From: Archilochus colubris
Taxonomy: Eukaryota > Chordata > Aves > Apodiformes > Trochilidae
Reading direction: 5' to 3'
Assembly (NCBI GenBank): GCA_023079485.1
Contig: CM041084.1
Coordinates: 127,097,292 to 127,161,291 of the forward strand
Length of the DNA stretch: 64,000 bases
Made by a program: the position numbers and the translations under genes. Position 1 is the first letter of the stretch; the number at the start of each line of letters is the position of its first letter. The notes beneath the pieces are model-generated. The model was not told where the DNA came from. It ran no database searches and was given only the letters and a program-made list of their open reading frames with translations. Shown here in pieces: positions 25,831-38,585 of this stretch.

Positions 25831-28800
25831 TTCCTCCTGTAATACACTTCAGTCAGGAGACTTGACCTCCCTGGATGTCAGTGTGAAATTTTCTCATCCT
25901 CTTTCACAGAAAAGAACTGGTAAATTCCATCAAGACTGTGATGTAGAGATGTGAACATTTGCCCTACCTTTTACTTTAGGCACCTACCATCAGGAGAGCA
26001 CTCAAAAGGTGAGAAAATCTTGATGATGGCATAGAAGTTAAAAAGCCTACTAAAAGCCATTCAAAAGCAAGGAGGGGCATGGGATTTCAGATGGGCTGAA
26101 TGACAGATATATATTTTTTTCCCCACTATAGACCAGCCTGGTAACACAGACTGGTACAGTTTTCATTAGGAATTAGTGGTATAACGGCATATACCATGTT
26201 TAGATAATCAGGCAGAGCATTTTATAGGCAGTCACTTCATGATATGAATCTTGTCATAATGAGCAACAGGTGAGATACACCTTTAAGTCATTTGTCTGAG
26301 TGTTTCACATAGTGAGTATAAGGATGTCCTACAAATGAATAATAAAGCCTGCCAATAAAATAAAGCTTTATTGTGAAATTGATGTCCAAAAATGTTTAAA
26401 ACAACTTATTTACTGAATTTGGGCAAAAACTTCCAACCTGTTTTAATTACAATTAGTGATAGCTGAGCCAATGCAAAAAATACAAGACTGATAAGAAACT
26501 ATGAGCCCATTCACAATAAGCAGTAGGTATACAAATACCTTTGTTGAGGTCTGTAGGAAAACCACAGCTGAAAACCCTTATCTTTCAAGGAAAGTTCTAC
26601 AAGATGTTTACAATTAGGAATTTTTTTTAGATTTGCCCCATCCTAATGGCAAAATCTTAAGCTGTACAGCTGTCCCAGCACCATGCTGGAGGAGGCAAAG
26701 CCTGCTGGTGATGGGCCAGTACTGCAGCTGTTCAGTAGCTGTGAAACTGTTCTGAGCAAGCTGTGGAATGAAGCCTGCTGGCAGCACACAGTGAGCAAAG
26801 GGAACTGCTTTTTAAGATGTCTATATTCATCCTAACCAACCACTCTTATCTTAATTAATTTAGTGTTATTCAATGGGTCTGATGAAATTATTTCAAAGTA
26901 TTTACATTACTAATGATTTAATAATTAGAAGTATTTTAATCCATGTCTGAGTAATGTGCAAAACTATTCAGTTTATTTTTTGGAAAAGTGAGTCTGGGAT
27001 TATTCATTTCCCTATATTCTCAATTCAGAATGATTCAGAAGTTGCAACTCTGCCATACTGGCTTCCTGCAAAATATAGTGAGTGCAAAATGTCTTATTTA
27101 CTGCAGCCCAAGAAAACACACGTGTGTGGGAGACAGAAAGTGATACTGTCTCCTAAAGTTCTGCTAAAATCTCAGTGGTGTCTAGAGATACAGCTGTGTG
27201 AAAAACATCAGAATAACAAAGCAAAACAAAAAGAAAACAAGTCACAAGTCATAAACCAAAAGGATATAATTATGCCAGAGCAAATTTAGAATTTTTCACC
27301 AAAAGCTGTATTACTGTGAATGTGCCCACAGAGTCTTTCTCAATGCAATATTCATGCATATTCACCCATGGGTCCATCAAGCCAGTCACACCCAGAGGTA
27401 AATTTAATATTGCCAAGGTGCAAAGTGGGTTATTGTGTCAGCAAATAGGTTGTGGCAAAAGTCCTGTGGTGGAGAGGGAGCAGACAGCTCAGAGGGCAGC
27501 AGCCCTTCCAAGGCAGCTCCAGATTTCCTTCTGCTCTCCAGCAACTATCATGGGGCAGTTGTTCACTGCACATTCAGAATCAGCCTACAGTCAACTCAAA
27601 AGCAACCCAACTTCTGAATTCCTTTTATTTCTGCCTGGAGTTCAATTTAGACACCATCCTTCTGACAACTTACTGTACAGGGTATGTTTTCCCTGGGGCT
27701 CCTGCTCATCCTTCCATGTGCATTCCTGCTTCGGTTTTGCCTCCAGGGTATTGCTTGCTTAGGTCTCCTGCTCTGATCAATATCTAAGCCCTTTCAATAC
27801 CTAAACTGCTTGGAGGGTTCATGCAGCAGCAAGGGAGCACCATCAGCTGCCCTGGTCCTGCAGGGACTCAGGACTCCCAGAGCAGGTAACATCACTGGGA
27901 GAAATGCCTCATAAGGGTGTAAGCATGAACAGACTCCTGCCTTCTCCAACACAAGCTGCCATCCCAGAAGCACTGCACCCACCTCTGTGAGCAAGGGCCA
28001 TCTGCACCAGCTGCAGTGAATCAACCTACTATTTCTGTGGGCTTCTGTTTATTTTTTAAATGCAGCTGCTATATACTCAAACCCCATCAGGGTTTAGGAA
28101 CAGTACAGTATTAGTCAAATCAACTTTGCTTTTCAGAAGGATGAAAGCTAGTGGTATAATTCAGATAGTGGACATTGGTGGGTGGCAGCATTACAAAGAG
28201 GTTTTCAAGCTCTCTTCTCCTGCGTGAGCAAAATTTCATTCTTGGAGAGACATTCTGCACAATTGCTTGTGAAAGGCCACATAAGGTTTGTTTTTTCTCA
28301 AGCTTCTAGAAGTGTGGGCTGGCCAAAGGTTTGGCCTCAGATGGAGAGGCAGAGCTGCTCCTTTGTCCCATGCATGGCACTTCTCTGGATTTGAGGTTCT
28401 GGAATAAGGGTTTGCTTTGCTTGCTGTTTTCTTTACTTATTTCAGGACCATCTATTCAGCTTTGCACATCACTTCTTGTTTTCCTTCACTGGTACGTAGG
28501 CAGCTCAAAGCTTTTTCAACAGTGCTTTCCATAGAGAAACAACAGTGTCTTTCTCAGAGTACTTCATCCTGTTCCACTTCCAAGGATGGCTGTGATGTCT
28601 GCCTCTAAATGATTAAGACAAGCATACAGTAAAGATTTTGCAGAATATCCCCTTTTTTCTTCTCAATAGCCTGCCAGTGTCAGTTCTCAGCCTATGCTAA
28701 GGTCAAGGAACACCTTGTGAGATGAGCCAATATAAGACAAAAACTCTCTCACACTCTCTATGACACTCTCTATCCCTCAAGTCTTCTGAGAAAGAGTAGA

Positions 28801-30720
28801 ACTTCAGCGTATGAACATGTTTCTGGTGGATCTGTTTTTGATATTTGGTTGTGAGGCACATAATAATGGGGTATCCATATAAACTATAATTTAGTGAACA
28901 GAGAGCCTTATGTATATCTCTCCAAACTGGGGCAGTTAGGTAGCCTGGTGCTCTGCAGTTCTGTTTTACTTAATTAAAGTATTTCTGTTGGCTGGGAGGA
29001 ATGATGTGTTACCCTGTTACTAGCAGATGATGAAAGGAAGCAGACATCATTAGTGTACATGACTCCTCAGAACCCATCAGAGTTAAGGCCTCTGTAGTTC
29101 TTCTGGAACAGAATTAACATATTTCTCATTGAAATGTATTTTTTTTTGTTGTCATTTTTTGTTTTGTTGGCTTTTTTTTCTCTCTCTCATATTCATCTGC
29201 ATAGATTTTTTCACTCAAGTATTAAACTGTTTGGTTATCTGTAATGTGCCTAGACCTTCACAGAAGTTCATTTACAAATGAACCTCTGTTAGGTCAAGGA
29301 AGGTTTATTTTAGCACTTTATGTAACTATAATCCTGAGTTTTTAATGACCTGACCATCTTTTCATCATTCTTAGCATGACAGATACCTCTCATTATCTCA
29401 ACTTTTACTCCTGAAGAGCAAGATTGCACTCAGGTCCCCTCAGAAGTTTCTTGGGTTTGTGCCATTAGAGAAGGGAGTGCATAGGAAGGAGCATCTGGCA
29501 GTACATCTGCATCCAGTCCCTGCTGACATCCTGAGATCCATCTGCCCAGGCTCACTCCTCCCTTCACAGGGAGCTTGACAGATCTGGTACCCCCCTGCCA
29601 GACAACCTCAGCAAATACTTCTCTCGCCAAGGGAAGATGAGTCACTTTTTCAGTGTCTTCATCTTGTGTTGACCTCATTGCTAACCTGAGGGAAGAGTAT
29701 GCAGTCTTTTTTTATGGCTCTCTGGAAGGAATCTTCAGCAGAGCCTTGATCTGAGAAAGATGGAAGGCCTGATTTAGGTGCAAAGATCAAAACCAGCCTT
29801 GTCCATATCAATGACCCGAAAGTTTTAATTCTTTACAAAGGACATGAAAACTAAGCTGGTAACTGTTGATGAGTCAATGTGACAGATCTTTTCCTCAAGG
29901 CTGTGCAAGAAATCAACAGGGAAGTGCTGAAGGCCACCAGCTTGGTTGAAAATCAATTATTTTTTTCTATTATTCTGCATGACTTTGTGTTATACACTAT
30001 TGTAAATACCCTCTGGTAGACCCTTTCAAAGTAACTGAGTAACTTCAGGCTTAGAAAGGATACTTTACTTTTCTTGTTTAATTTTTGAGAAATATAAAAT
30101 AATTGCTTAAGCTGAGAGTGATGACAATTATGATTCCCAAACTAATGGTGGAATAGGGAGAATAATAGATTTTTGGAAGATATCCTAGAGATCTGTACCA
30201 AAAGGAATGATGAATATTTGACAGAGGAATGAAGCCTACTTTAATCCTTTATAAATGTGCAGTGTCATGAAAATTTTTGTTCTGTATTTATATTATTTTT
30301 TAAATTTAATAGGCTTTATGCCAGGGCATGTCTCCTGTGCTGCAGAACAGATTCTTGCTTCTAAATGCCTTTGCTCACAGGAAGCATTTTTCCTTTCTTC
30401 TGTCTATAGATTTTACCTGCACATGGACAAAAATAAGATACCTTCTTTTATGTTTAGGAATTCATTTTGTTAGAGATACCTCCACTGTGAACATGAGCAT
30501 TACATAGTGTTACACAAAAAATTACCCCTGTTAAGTCTGAGGGTGCAATAATCACAAGTAAATTACATTGTCTCAGGTACATTGCATCTTCATCACCCCA
30601 TAATACTGGCGTAATCCAGTCAGAGCAGACTGTATATGGTTAAATAATGCATGTGAAAAGTCTCTTAAGCATTTACTGAATTAAGTTGTCTTTAAGTTGT
30701 TGTGTATATTACACATAGGT
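25831..30720. other. Intergenic DNA, nothing recognised
   Basis: The longest plus-strand frame, at 27316-27762, begins at a GTG rather than an ATG and has no protein-like pattern. A somewhat GC-richer patch at 29430-29680 was not identified. Confidence 0.55.
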
Positions 30721-31218
30721 GGCCCTCATGAGAAAGGTGTGGGTGGAGCAATGTTGTTGCAGTGCTGCAGTCCCCTTGACATGATATTTCCACCCCAAGT
30801 GCTTCTGGAGATGGAGACTTTCTGGTTGTCTGAACCCTAACCTTACACCTAACCCTAATCTTGCCATGGGGCTTAGGCTGAGGTCCACAGAGCCATGGGT
30901 GGCCCAGATGAGAAAGACATGGATGGATCAATATTGTTGCAGTGCTGCAGTCCCCTTGTCATGTCATTTCTATCTCAAGTGTCCTTGGAGCTCTAGGTTT
31001 TATAGTCTGCTTTAACCCTAACCTTGCTGTGGGGCTTAAACTGAGGTCCACGGTGCCACGTGTGGCCCAGATGAGAAAGGTGTCTGTGGAGCAATGTTGT
31101 TGCAGTGCAGTAGCCCTGTTAGAATGCTATTTCCATCCTAAGTGTTTCTGGTGCTCTAGGCTTCGTCCTTTGCTGAACCTTACTGTAATGCTGGCATAAG
31201 GCTGATGCTGAGGTCCCC
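30721..31218. repeat. Three-copy tandem array, units of about 163-180 bp
   Basis: Three imperfect direct copies start with GGCCC..ATGAGAAAG at 30721, 30901 and 31064. Each continues with a GAGCAATGTTGTTGCAGTG-like block, a block around AGTCCCCTTG.CATG, an AAGTG..CTGGAG block and a TGGGGCTTA..CTGAGGTCC block. The first two copies carry CCCTAACC words (for example GAACCCTAACC and CACCTAACCCTAATC at 30834-30860) that resemble degenerate telomere repeats. The third copy is more diverged. I do not recognise the unit as a named avian satellite. Chance minus- and plus-strand frames across it are not genes. Confidence 0.85.
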
Positions 31219-34200
31219 CATTATTATCTCTGTCATGGTATCTGCTTGAGAATTTCCTTTATGTAGAAGGCTAAACTCATAGACAAGAAAAAATTTCCAA
31301 GTTATTGCTCTTTTTAGAGTCATAGGTCTGATATTTCTTTGGAGAACGTACCAATTTTCAGCATTAGTCTTTGGTTAAAATTCACATGTATTACAGATAG
31401 TTCCTATTTAGGCAGCACTTAATCAAAATAGAAAATTATCATTCTGCAACATTTTTGAGAAGCAGCTGTATTTGTCCAAACTGCATCACCCACAAAGAAG
31501 GCAACTTTTTTTTTTTCTAAATAAAACCAGCATATTACTCTTTTATGAGAAACAAGGTTTTTAGGTATTCTCATGAATAACATAGCTGTTTTTATAATTT
31601 GTTGTGTTCTAACATAAACTCACAAGCCTTCATACATAAGGGCAAGGATTGTCAAAGGACAGAACAGGTTTGAAAGGGCTGCTGTTCAAAACAAATATAT
31701 ATATAGTTCATTGGGGAAAAATTCCCCACATATATTGCCCAACTTTTAATGTATTTATGGCTTTGGTAGTGATCTGAAGCAGCCCCTCTTCTCTGTTCAT
31801 CACCTCCCATTAGTAGTGGAGTGGCAGAGACACAGTGGCAAAAAGCTAAAGTACTGCCTGAGAAGAGCATCTCAAGAAAGGCTATGATTTCTGAACAGAT
31901 AAACCCAATATGACTGGGTTTATTTTTGGGTTTATCTTGGGTTCCTTTAAAGAGGGAACAGCCATGGGGGCATTAAGGCAGTGAGACCACATACCACCCT
32001 TGTTAAAACAGCCTTTCTTTAAGTAGACAACCACAACACCTTAGCTCTATTTTTTTTTTTTTAATAAGATGCTGAAGTATGCCATCAAAAGGCAAGCAAG
32101 CAAATAAGAACTTAGAACTTGACTTATTTCCCTGTGTAGGCTGCTCTGAAGGCTCCTCAAGCAGAAAAGCTAAATAGAGCTTCCCTGACTTCAAAATTTC
32201 TCATCCTTCCTTCCCAAACCAGAGCAAGTCTTAGAATATTACATAGTAACAGATACTTGAGGTCTCTTCAGCTTCAGTCAGGTGAGAGCAGGGGAGCTAG
32301 GAGAAGACTCCCCAATCTCTCCTTGGAAAAGTGTAATTTCTACAGCTTTCCTGCCAAAAGCAGTAGGAATGAGCCTGGCACACTTTGACTGGAAAGAAAT
32401 CCCACAAAACAGTAAGGGCAACAGATACGCAGAAACAAGTTTCAATAGAACAACAAAAGGCAGATTTTCTGGCACCTCCCTGAGAAGGTAATAAATAAAA
32501 GTAAAATGCCTGACCATCTCAGATTCTTTGTGATAACAAATCAGACACTGGTGATGGCAGGAGGCTCACCCTGTAGGTTAAGCTCTGCTCTGTTCTTTTT
32601 TGTAGCCTGTCCAAAGCAATCCAGGACTGCAGTCCTACTCCAAACACCAGCAGCTCCCCACTGAGCAGGGGTGATGGTTTAGGAGTGCAGACTCAGCAAA
32701 AGGGCTCCTCCTCTTGCTCAGCCATTTCCCTCTCTGTCCCTCCTCTCTGCTGACAGTATCACGGGAGAAGAAGGTGTCTCTAGAGAAATGGGGACACTGT
32801 CAGTATCAGCACCTTTACATTTAACTCAATAGCAGACACCCAAGGCTACTCTAGCTTGGCATATTGTGACTTTTTTTAACACGAAGGCAACAGCAATTAG
32901 CCTGGTTTATGCTTTGTGTATATCCCCCAAACCTCACTTCTTACTTAAATAAATGAACCATTGATCCAATTAGAAGATGCTCCATTTCAGACTCCTTTAT
33001 CTCCTCCCAGCCCCTTTTTTGTACAAAAAAACAAATAGGAAGTTGAGGCAACTCTGATTTGATATCAAAATTAGCTTCTCTCACACTCTCTTCTTGAGCA
33101 ACAAAGAAAGTTGTTAAATGGTCATCTGGGAGAATTGCTCATTTTCCCTAAATTTTCTTTTACTCTCATTCTCTCATTCCTAGGGGGACTGCAACAGAAT
33201 GACATCAGTTTGTAACCAAGCTCACTGCCCATTTCCTGTGGCTTCACTCTTTAAAATTCCTAAAATCTCTTTGTGAAATGGCAAACTCCCAAAGATTTAC
33301 ATGCTGTTCAGTTTTTCCAAGGTACAGCAAAATGAAGCTTTTTGTAGCTCATATTTATAACTCACCTGAACAAACACCTTTTAGGGAGAATTTTGGCAAG
33401 GCATGAACTGGGCTACAGGGCTGTCAGCTTCTATCCACTTTTTAGTGAATTAAAATAAGACAACAGAATCAAGCCTATTGTTTATGTATTTATTTGTGGT
33501 TTTAACATGCAAAACCAGTATAACAATATAGAAGTTAGGAAAAAATACTCATGCAGAACGAGGCTTCTACTTGAACTATCCTCCACAATCACTAGTTAGT
33601 TGATTTGTCCCAGTATTTATAGTTCATCATTACAACTGCCAAAACTGGCAACCAACAGGATTGTTGTCTTAATTAAGGACAGTAAACAGATTGTCCTATT
33701 TTTTTAAATGTAAAAATCTAAAATGTAATACTTCACAGTTTAACATGTTTATTCATTTAAACGAGCTAAAAAATAGTGGTGTGACATCTGCTTTAGAGAC
33801 ACTGGTACCTAACATTTTGGCTGTCTCTCCACCAATTTGGTTGTGATTGAGGGGGCATAAAAGAAAGAGTAGAAGATTCTGTCAATTGAATACATTGATG
33901 AACTACAAAAATTAATTTTCCACTCACGGAAAGGTGTAGAAACACATCTACAAAACAATGTATTACAGCAATTTAAGGGGATGAGGGAGAAAAGTGTTGC
34001 AAAATATCTCCATTGGCTATTTCAGTGAAAAATAGTGTAAGCATAAGATTACAGACAATCTTTGCCAGTTTATTCATCTCATGGCTTCATTTCCCAAAGT
34101 GCAGGCATAATCCACTACAGAATCTTTTAGGAAGCAGTTCCAACATCACGTTTCTGCTGTCGTATTGATGTGCCATGCTGTTATTTTCTTAGTCATAAGC

Positions 34201-37200
34201 ACCATTAATTATTGTGCTACTGAAACTAAAACTTGAAATACGATCAAGGTCTGGAGTATTCTTTTTGTTGACACTCTAACTTGCCTAGTCTGCATTTCAA
34301 ATACAGTGCTTTACTGAGAATTGTCCTGAAAGAATTTGACCCTCACCAGCTGGCTCAGTTGTGCTTTATAGGCACAGTTCTCTATCAGAGGCAAATTGAA
34401 CATTCTACCAGGAACTGTTAGCAATGTTTTCCACCCTTTAAAGGGCAGCATTCAGAACTTAGCCCTAAGTCGGGCAGATCAGCTTCTTCCATGGTAGCAA
34501 TTTTCAAGGAAATGGAATGAGTGGGTTTTTTTAGGATTTTAACCATGCCTTCATGTAGTAGGGTTGTATAAAAAATTGTTTTCAAACACTTTCTTAGGTC
34601 AACTACTCTAGAGGACACCTAAGTGAACACATGAACTTGCCCATGTTGCATGTGACTGCAGTCAGATGTTGCAGTCTGCACCCTGTCCCTGCCACAGCTG
34701 CTGTGATGCACGGGAGGAGCTGTGACAGAGCCCGAATCACACGATATCTTTATGATATGCAGCACTGAACTTTTAAATAAAGTGTTCTTCAAAAAAAGTT
34801 TAAATATCTCTCTAGGGTCCATTAAGGGAAATGTTTAACATGTCTTCTAAGCTTCCAGTAAAATATATTTATGGACTCTAGGAAGTAGAGTTAAAGCCTT
34901 TCCTTGGCAATGTTCACCGGTAGCACTTGTAAAGCTACTATACCGAGGCTTCTGTCTGAGATGGTCTATCTGCTGGTTCTGCTTTTGTAGGATCAAAGGG
35001 AAAGGGAAAACTGCTGAGGAAAGATTTACCGAGCAAAATCACTGCTGGAAGACTTTCATGCCTTCCTAACACGAGACTCTTCCAGATGGGACATCTGCTC
35101 CCACCCACAGAGTAAGGACCCAGTACAGGCATCTCCATCACAGCCTCTGCTGGGAAGAAATTCAGTTTACTCCACAAGCAGAGAGCAACACCAATACTGA
35201 AGTCTACCCTTCCTCTGGAGGTCAATGTCCTTGAAAAAAACTGCTCCATCAAGCCATGGCTGCTCTGTAAATGGTTTGATCAGCAATCTTTCCTTGAAAC
35301 AAATGTATAAAAGTACTATAAAGTTAATCTGTATGAAGTTGATGGGAGCTACATGGAACAACTTGGCAGAAAAAGATCTGCTCTACTGGTATTGGATAGG
35401 ATGCCAAGGCAAGTTCTCTTTATTGTCTTTTAAGCATTCATAGGCTACACTCAGATTTAATATGAGCTTAGAGCTGCTTAGAATAACACAGATATTCTAA
35501 AATGGTCTCATTTTAGACTCACATTTAAACACTGCTATTAAGATGACTTTAAATTCTTTTCAAATGTATATACAACTCCATGTGATACATCCAATACTAA
35601 CAAGAGCACAAAAATAGTAAAAAACCATTTATTATTAAAATAGACACTGAGCAACTCATACAAAGACAGGTGGTCCAAAAACCAAGAGGCATATTTCAAT
35701 CTCAAATATAATTAAGGGCAAAATAAACCATAGTCTGTAAGATTAAAATCAGCTTCTACTATGAAATATCAGGCATAGACAATGTAGCACTCTGGAAAGC
35801 ATAAATAACTTCAAGTCAGATTCTTATTTTTCCTTGGAGTAAGTAAGTAGCAATTTCATGAACTCAGGAGAATCATAAATTAGTAAGTTCAAAACCAGAC
35901 CTCATTGCTAATATAGCTATGCTTGAGCCTTTTAGAAAAGCAAAGATAACTAATTTTATGAAAAGTGGAAGCTTTTAGGTTTAAAAAACCTATCAACATA
36001 GTCCCAGGAATTATTGCAATGATAAAAGTGTATTTGCTGCAATATTTGCCATGTGTTTCTTTGTAGACTGAACAGAAGTCTCTCCAGTTTATCTAAAGAA
36101 ATTTTCTTGTTCCACAAGAGTATCATGTGAATGAAAAGGTCTAACATAGAAAAAGCCAGTAGACAAACTGCCAACTATGGCACTTGTGGGCAATATGGAC
36201 TGAAAAGCCACGAGTGAGGGACGCTTCTTCAGTCACATATATACATTCTTCAGCTTTTGTCTATGAGTCATGATGACAGGAAATGCAATCTTCCTTTTCT
36301 AGGAACTTCATAAATTTGACAGTAAGGATAGCTTGCTATTTAATGTAGCAGCTTTGGAAAGCAAGTTACAATACAACCTACATGAAGGGGAAAACTACAC
36401 ATCATTCTCAGACCACACACCACTCAGGGAGCTACGTGCAGACATTTAGAATGCATTTTTATGGAATAAGAAAATTGCTCATGCAAAGTAACAGGAGACT
36501 TCTGTGACATGTGGTATGGCACCGGTGAAGTGCCATATCCAAGAAGACAGCTTGTGCTATGCTTTTCTCTCCACTCTGTGGGGCCATGTGTCAGATATTG
36601 CTTCAGCATAAATGTAACATGTTACAAAGTGGTAGGTCATGTGTGGAAGTATTAGAGGACTACAAGTCATACGAATGCATAAATGTTAGGATTTTTTTTC
36701 AAGAACAGTCATAACTAGAAAATGAGAACTATTTGCATGTATATGCTCTTTCCTACTCTTCTTGGAAGACTGTTGTATTCTGAATTTCGAGAGGAGCTAT
36801 TTTGCATTGCATAAAGTGAATGAGGAATGTGACAGGTAGCAAGTGGATCCTTAGAGACTCATAAATTTTATGGTCACAGTTACTGTATGGTTTAAAAATT
36901 AACTGTATTGATTGAAGTTCCTTAAGTGGTGTTAATGGGACTATGTCAATTTAAAATAAATATATTTTCCATTATAATGTTTGCTATGATTTGTGTCCCT
37001 TTGTCTTCAAAATCACTGTAAGAAATCTTAGTCAGGTATTTCTGGAACAAGACAGTAAATATCTCAGTTGTAGCTAAGCCTAACATTCAGCCCTGAAATT
37101 GGTATCAAAGATAAAGCCAAGCTAGTTTGCTAATAGGATTTCAAAATTATGATAGCTTTCTGGAAGTCAAACTATCTAACTCCCTTGCCTCATTCAGCAC

Positions 37201-37329
37201 CAATGGCTCTATGCTTTTCTTGGTACAACCAGATAAAGACAGATCACTTTTTTAAAAGGATCAAAACTGAACCTTTACAACCACAAGCTCAGTCATACAC
37301 CAAAGCTAAAGCCAGAATTTTATAGCTCT
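31219..37329. other. Non-coding DNA between the tandem array and the TRIQK 3' end
   Basis: AT-rich sequence without recognised repeats. Part of it may belong to a longer TRIQK 3' UTR, since minus-strand AATAAA words occur near 35419, 35627, 33749 and 33488. No coding exon was recognised. Confidence 0.5.
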
Positions 37330-38471
37330 CTGAAGCTGCTTTGACATACTAATTTATTCAAGCTGCTTGTGGTTAATCAAAGGGATCAGAAATGTTACAC
37401 CTACGGTACTTATTCTGAAAGGTACTTTGCAAGAACTGAAGGAAGTCATGGAGCCAAGATAGTCCCAATTATTAGTATGGATGAAAAAAAAGGTTTCTTA
37501 GTACTTAACACTTCTCACATTAGTTTGATTATTAAAATTGTATAACTGGAAAGCATTTTTTTTTTTTACAACATACCCCTAATAGGTAGAGCAAGATGAT
37601 ACCACAACCAGCAGAAAGAGTATAATTAAAAAAACAATTTTGACTTCATATTAATAATAGAGCAATACACTAATTAAAACCAACATCGACTGAACTTTCT
37701 ATTTACACTAGTACAGACAGCACAGGAGGCAAAGAACTGTGTTTTAGAGGCATATGTGAATGTTAGAGCTTCTGTCATCCAGGTGCCATTTCTGACAGAA
37801 CACATGTGTGCTGAACAGTTGGCAAAAGAATGAAAAAGATTACTGCAGATATATGGGCACACAGAATCTGGGATGACATAAAATTAAGTCCATATAGGAG
37901 GTGACAGACTGCTTCTAAAAAGATTTTTTTTCATACAATTTTTCGCATCTTTGTGCATGTGTGTGTGCACAAATGCACAAGAAAGATTAAAAGAGAAAGG
38001 ATGAGGGTTTTTTTGATATATTTTAAATACAAATCAAGAAAAGACTTTTCATTTGGTATTTCTGCTTTCATTTAAGAAAGGAAAAGGAAACTAATTTGGC
38101 TATTATGAAACTTTGATTCCTAAATTTGGTCAAGGCAGACTCTCCTCCTATGAAGTCAGTATCAATGTCCATTATAATAATAGCACCTCTCTTTTGACAT
38201 CAAATTTCTCTGCCTGAGGAAAAAAAATATGTAAACAAGAAACTTCATGCATTGTACTGCTGCTCCTGGCTTTGGTGTTAACCAAATACACTTGCCAGGC
38301 ACGACTGTTCTCTTATTTTGGAGATCTGGAATGTAAAAGTCATTGACTACTGCAAAACTTTCTTATGAATTTGGACTGCAAGAAATTGTATCATTTACTG
38401 TCTCACAGTGAAGGTTCCTACGTAGCCTTGTTGAAGCTGAAGAAATCTTGATGCTGGATTCATTGCATCTG
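37330..38471 (-). other. TRIQK: Probable TRIQK 3' untranslated region
   Basis: The DNA directly after the TRIQK stop codon should be 3' UTR of the same terminal exon. It is AT-rich and has no recognised repeat. The first AATAAA met on the minus strand is at 37353-37358, so I end the UTR shortly after it. This end is a guess: further AATAAA words lie downstream on the minus strand (for example near 35419, 35627 and 33488), and the real transcript may be longer. Confidence 0.35.
37353..37358 (-). terminator. Candidate polyadenylation signal AATAAA
   Basis: This is the first AATAAA on the minus strand after the TRIQK stop. A GT-rich stretch (TTTGGTGTATG, then GCTTGTGGTTG) follows within about 80 bases, which suits a cleavage site near 37330. 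Only position and context support it. Confidence 0.25.
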
Positions 38472-38585
38472 TTAGTTTTCATCTGGATCCAGATCAAGGT
38501 CAACTTCATTGGAAATGTTAAGATAAAAGAAAGCATAGAAAGCCAACAAAAATACCAGTATAGCTGCAAGGACAAGGGCAACTTC
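38472..38585 (-). CDS. TRIQK: TRIQK terminal coding exon (membrane segment and acidic tail)
   Basis: These 38 codons, including a TAA stop at 38472-38474, follow a good acceptor (TTATTTCTACAG). Phase is 0, matching the middle exon. The peptide starts EVALVLAAIL, continues as an uninterrupted hydrophobic helix of about 21 residues ending FYAFFYL, and closes with a short acidic tail, DLDLDPDEN. This is the single transmembrane segment and acidic C terminus of TRIQK, residues 50-86. With a 20-codon first exon plus the split codon the protein would be 86 residues, the expected family length. An NIS sequence directly after the helix is a formal N-glycosylation sequon, but it is probably too close to the membrane to be used. 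No frameshift or stop breaks the exon, so the gene looks intact here. Confidence 0.93.
   Translation of the reverse strand, partial: EVALVLAAILVFLLAFYAFFYLNISNEVDLDLDPDEN

Noticed and set aside
27316..27762. 148-codon plus-strand open frame
   Set aside because: GTG start, no recognisable motif, no splice context; the length is within chance expectation for six frames of 64 kb.
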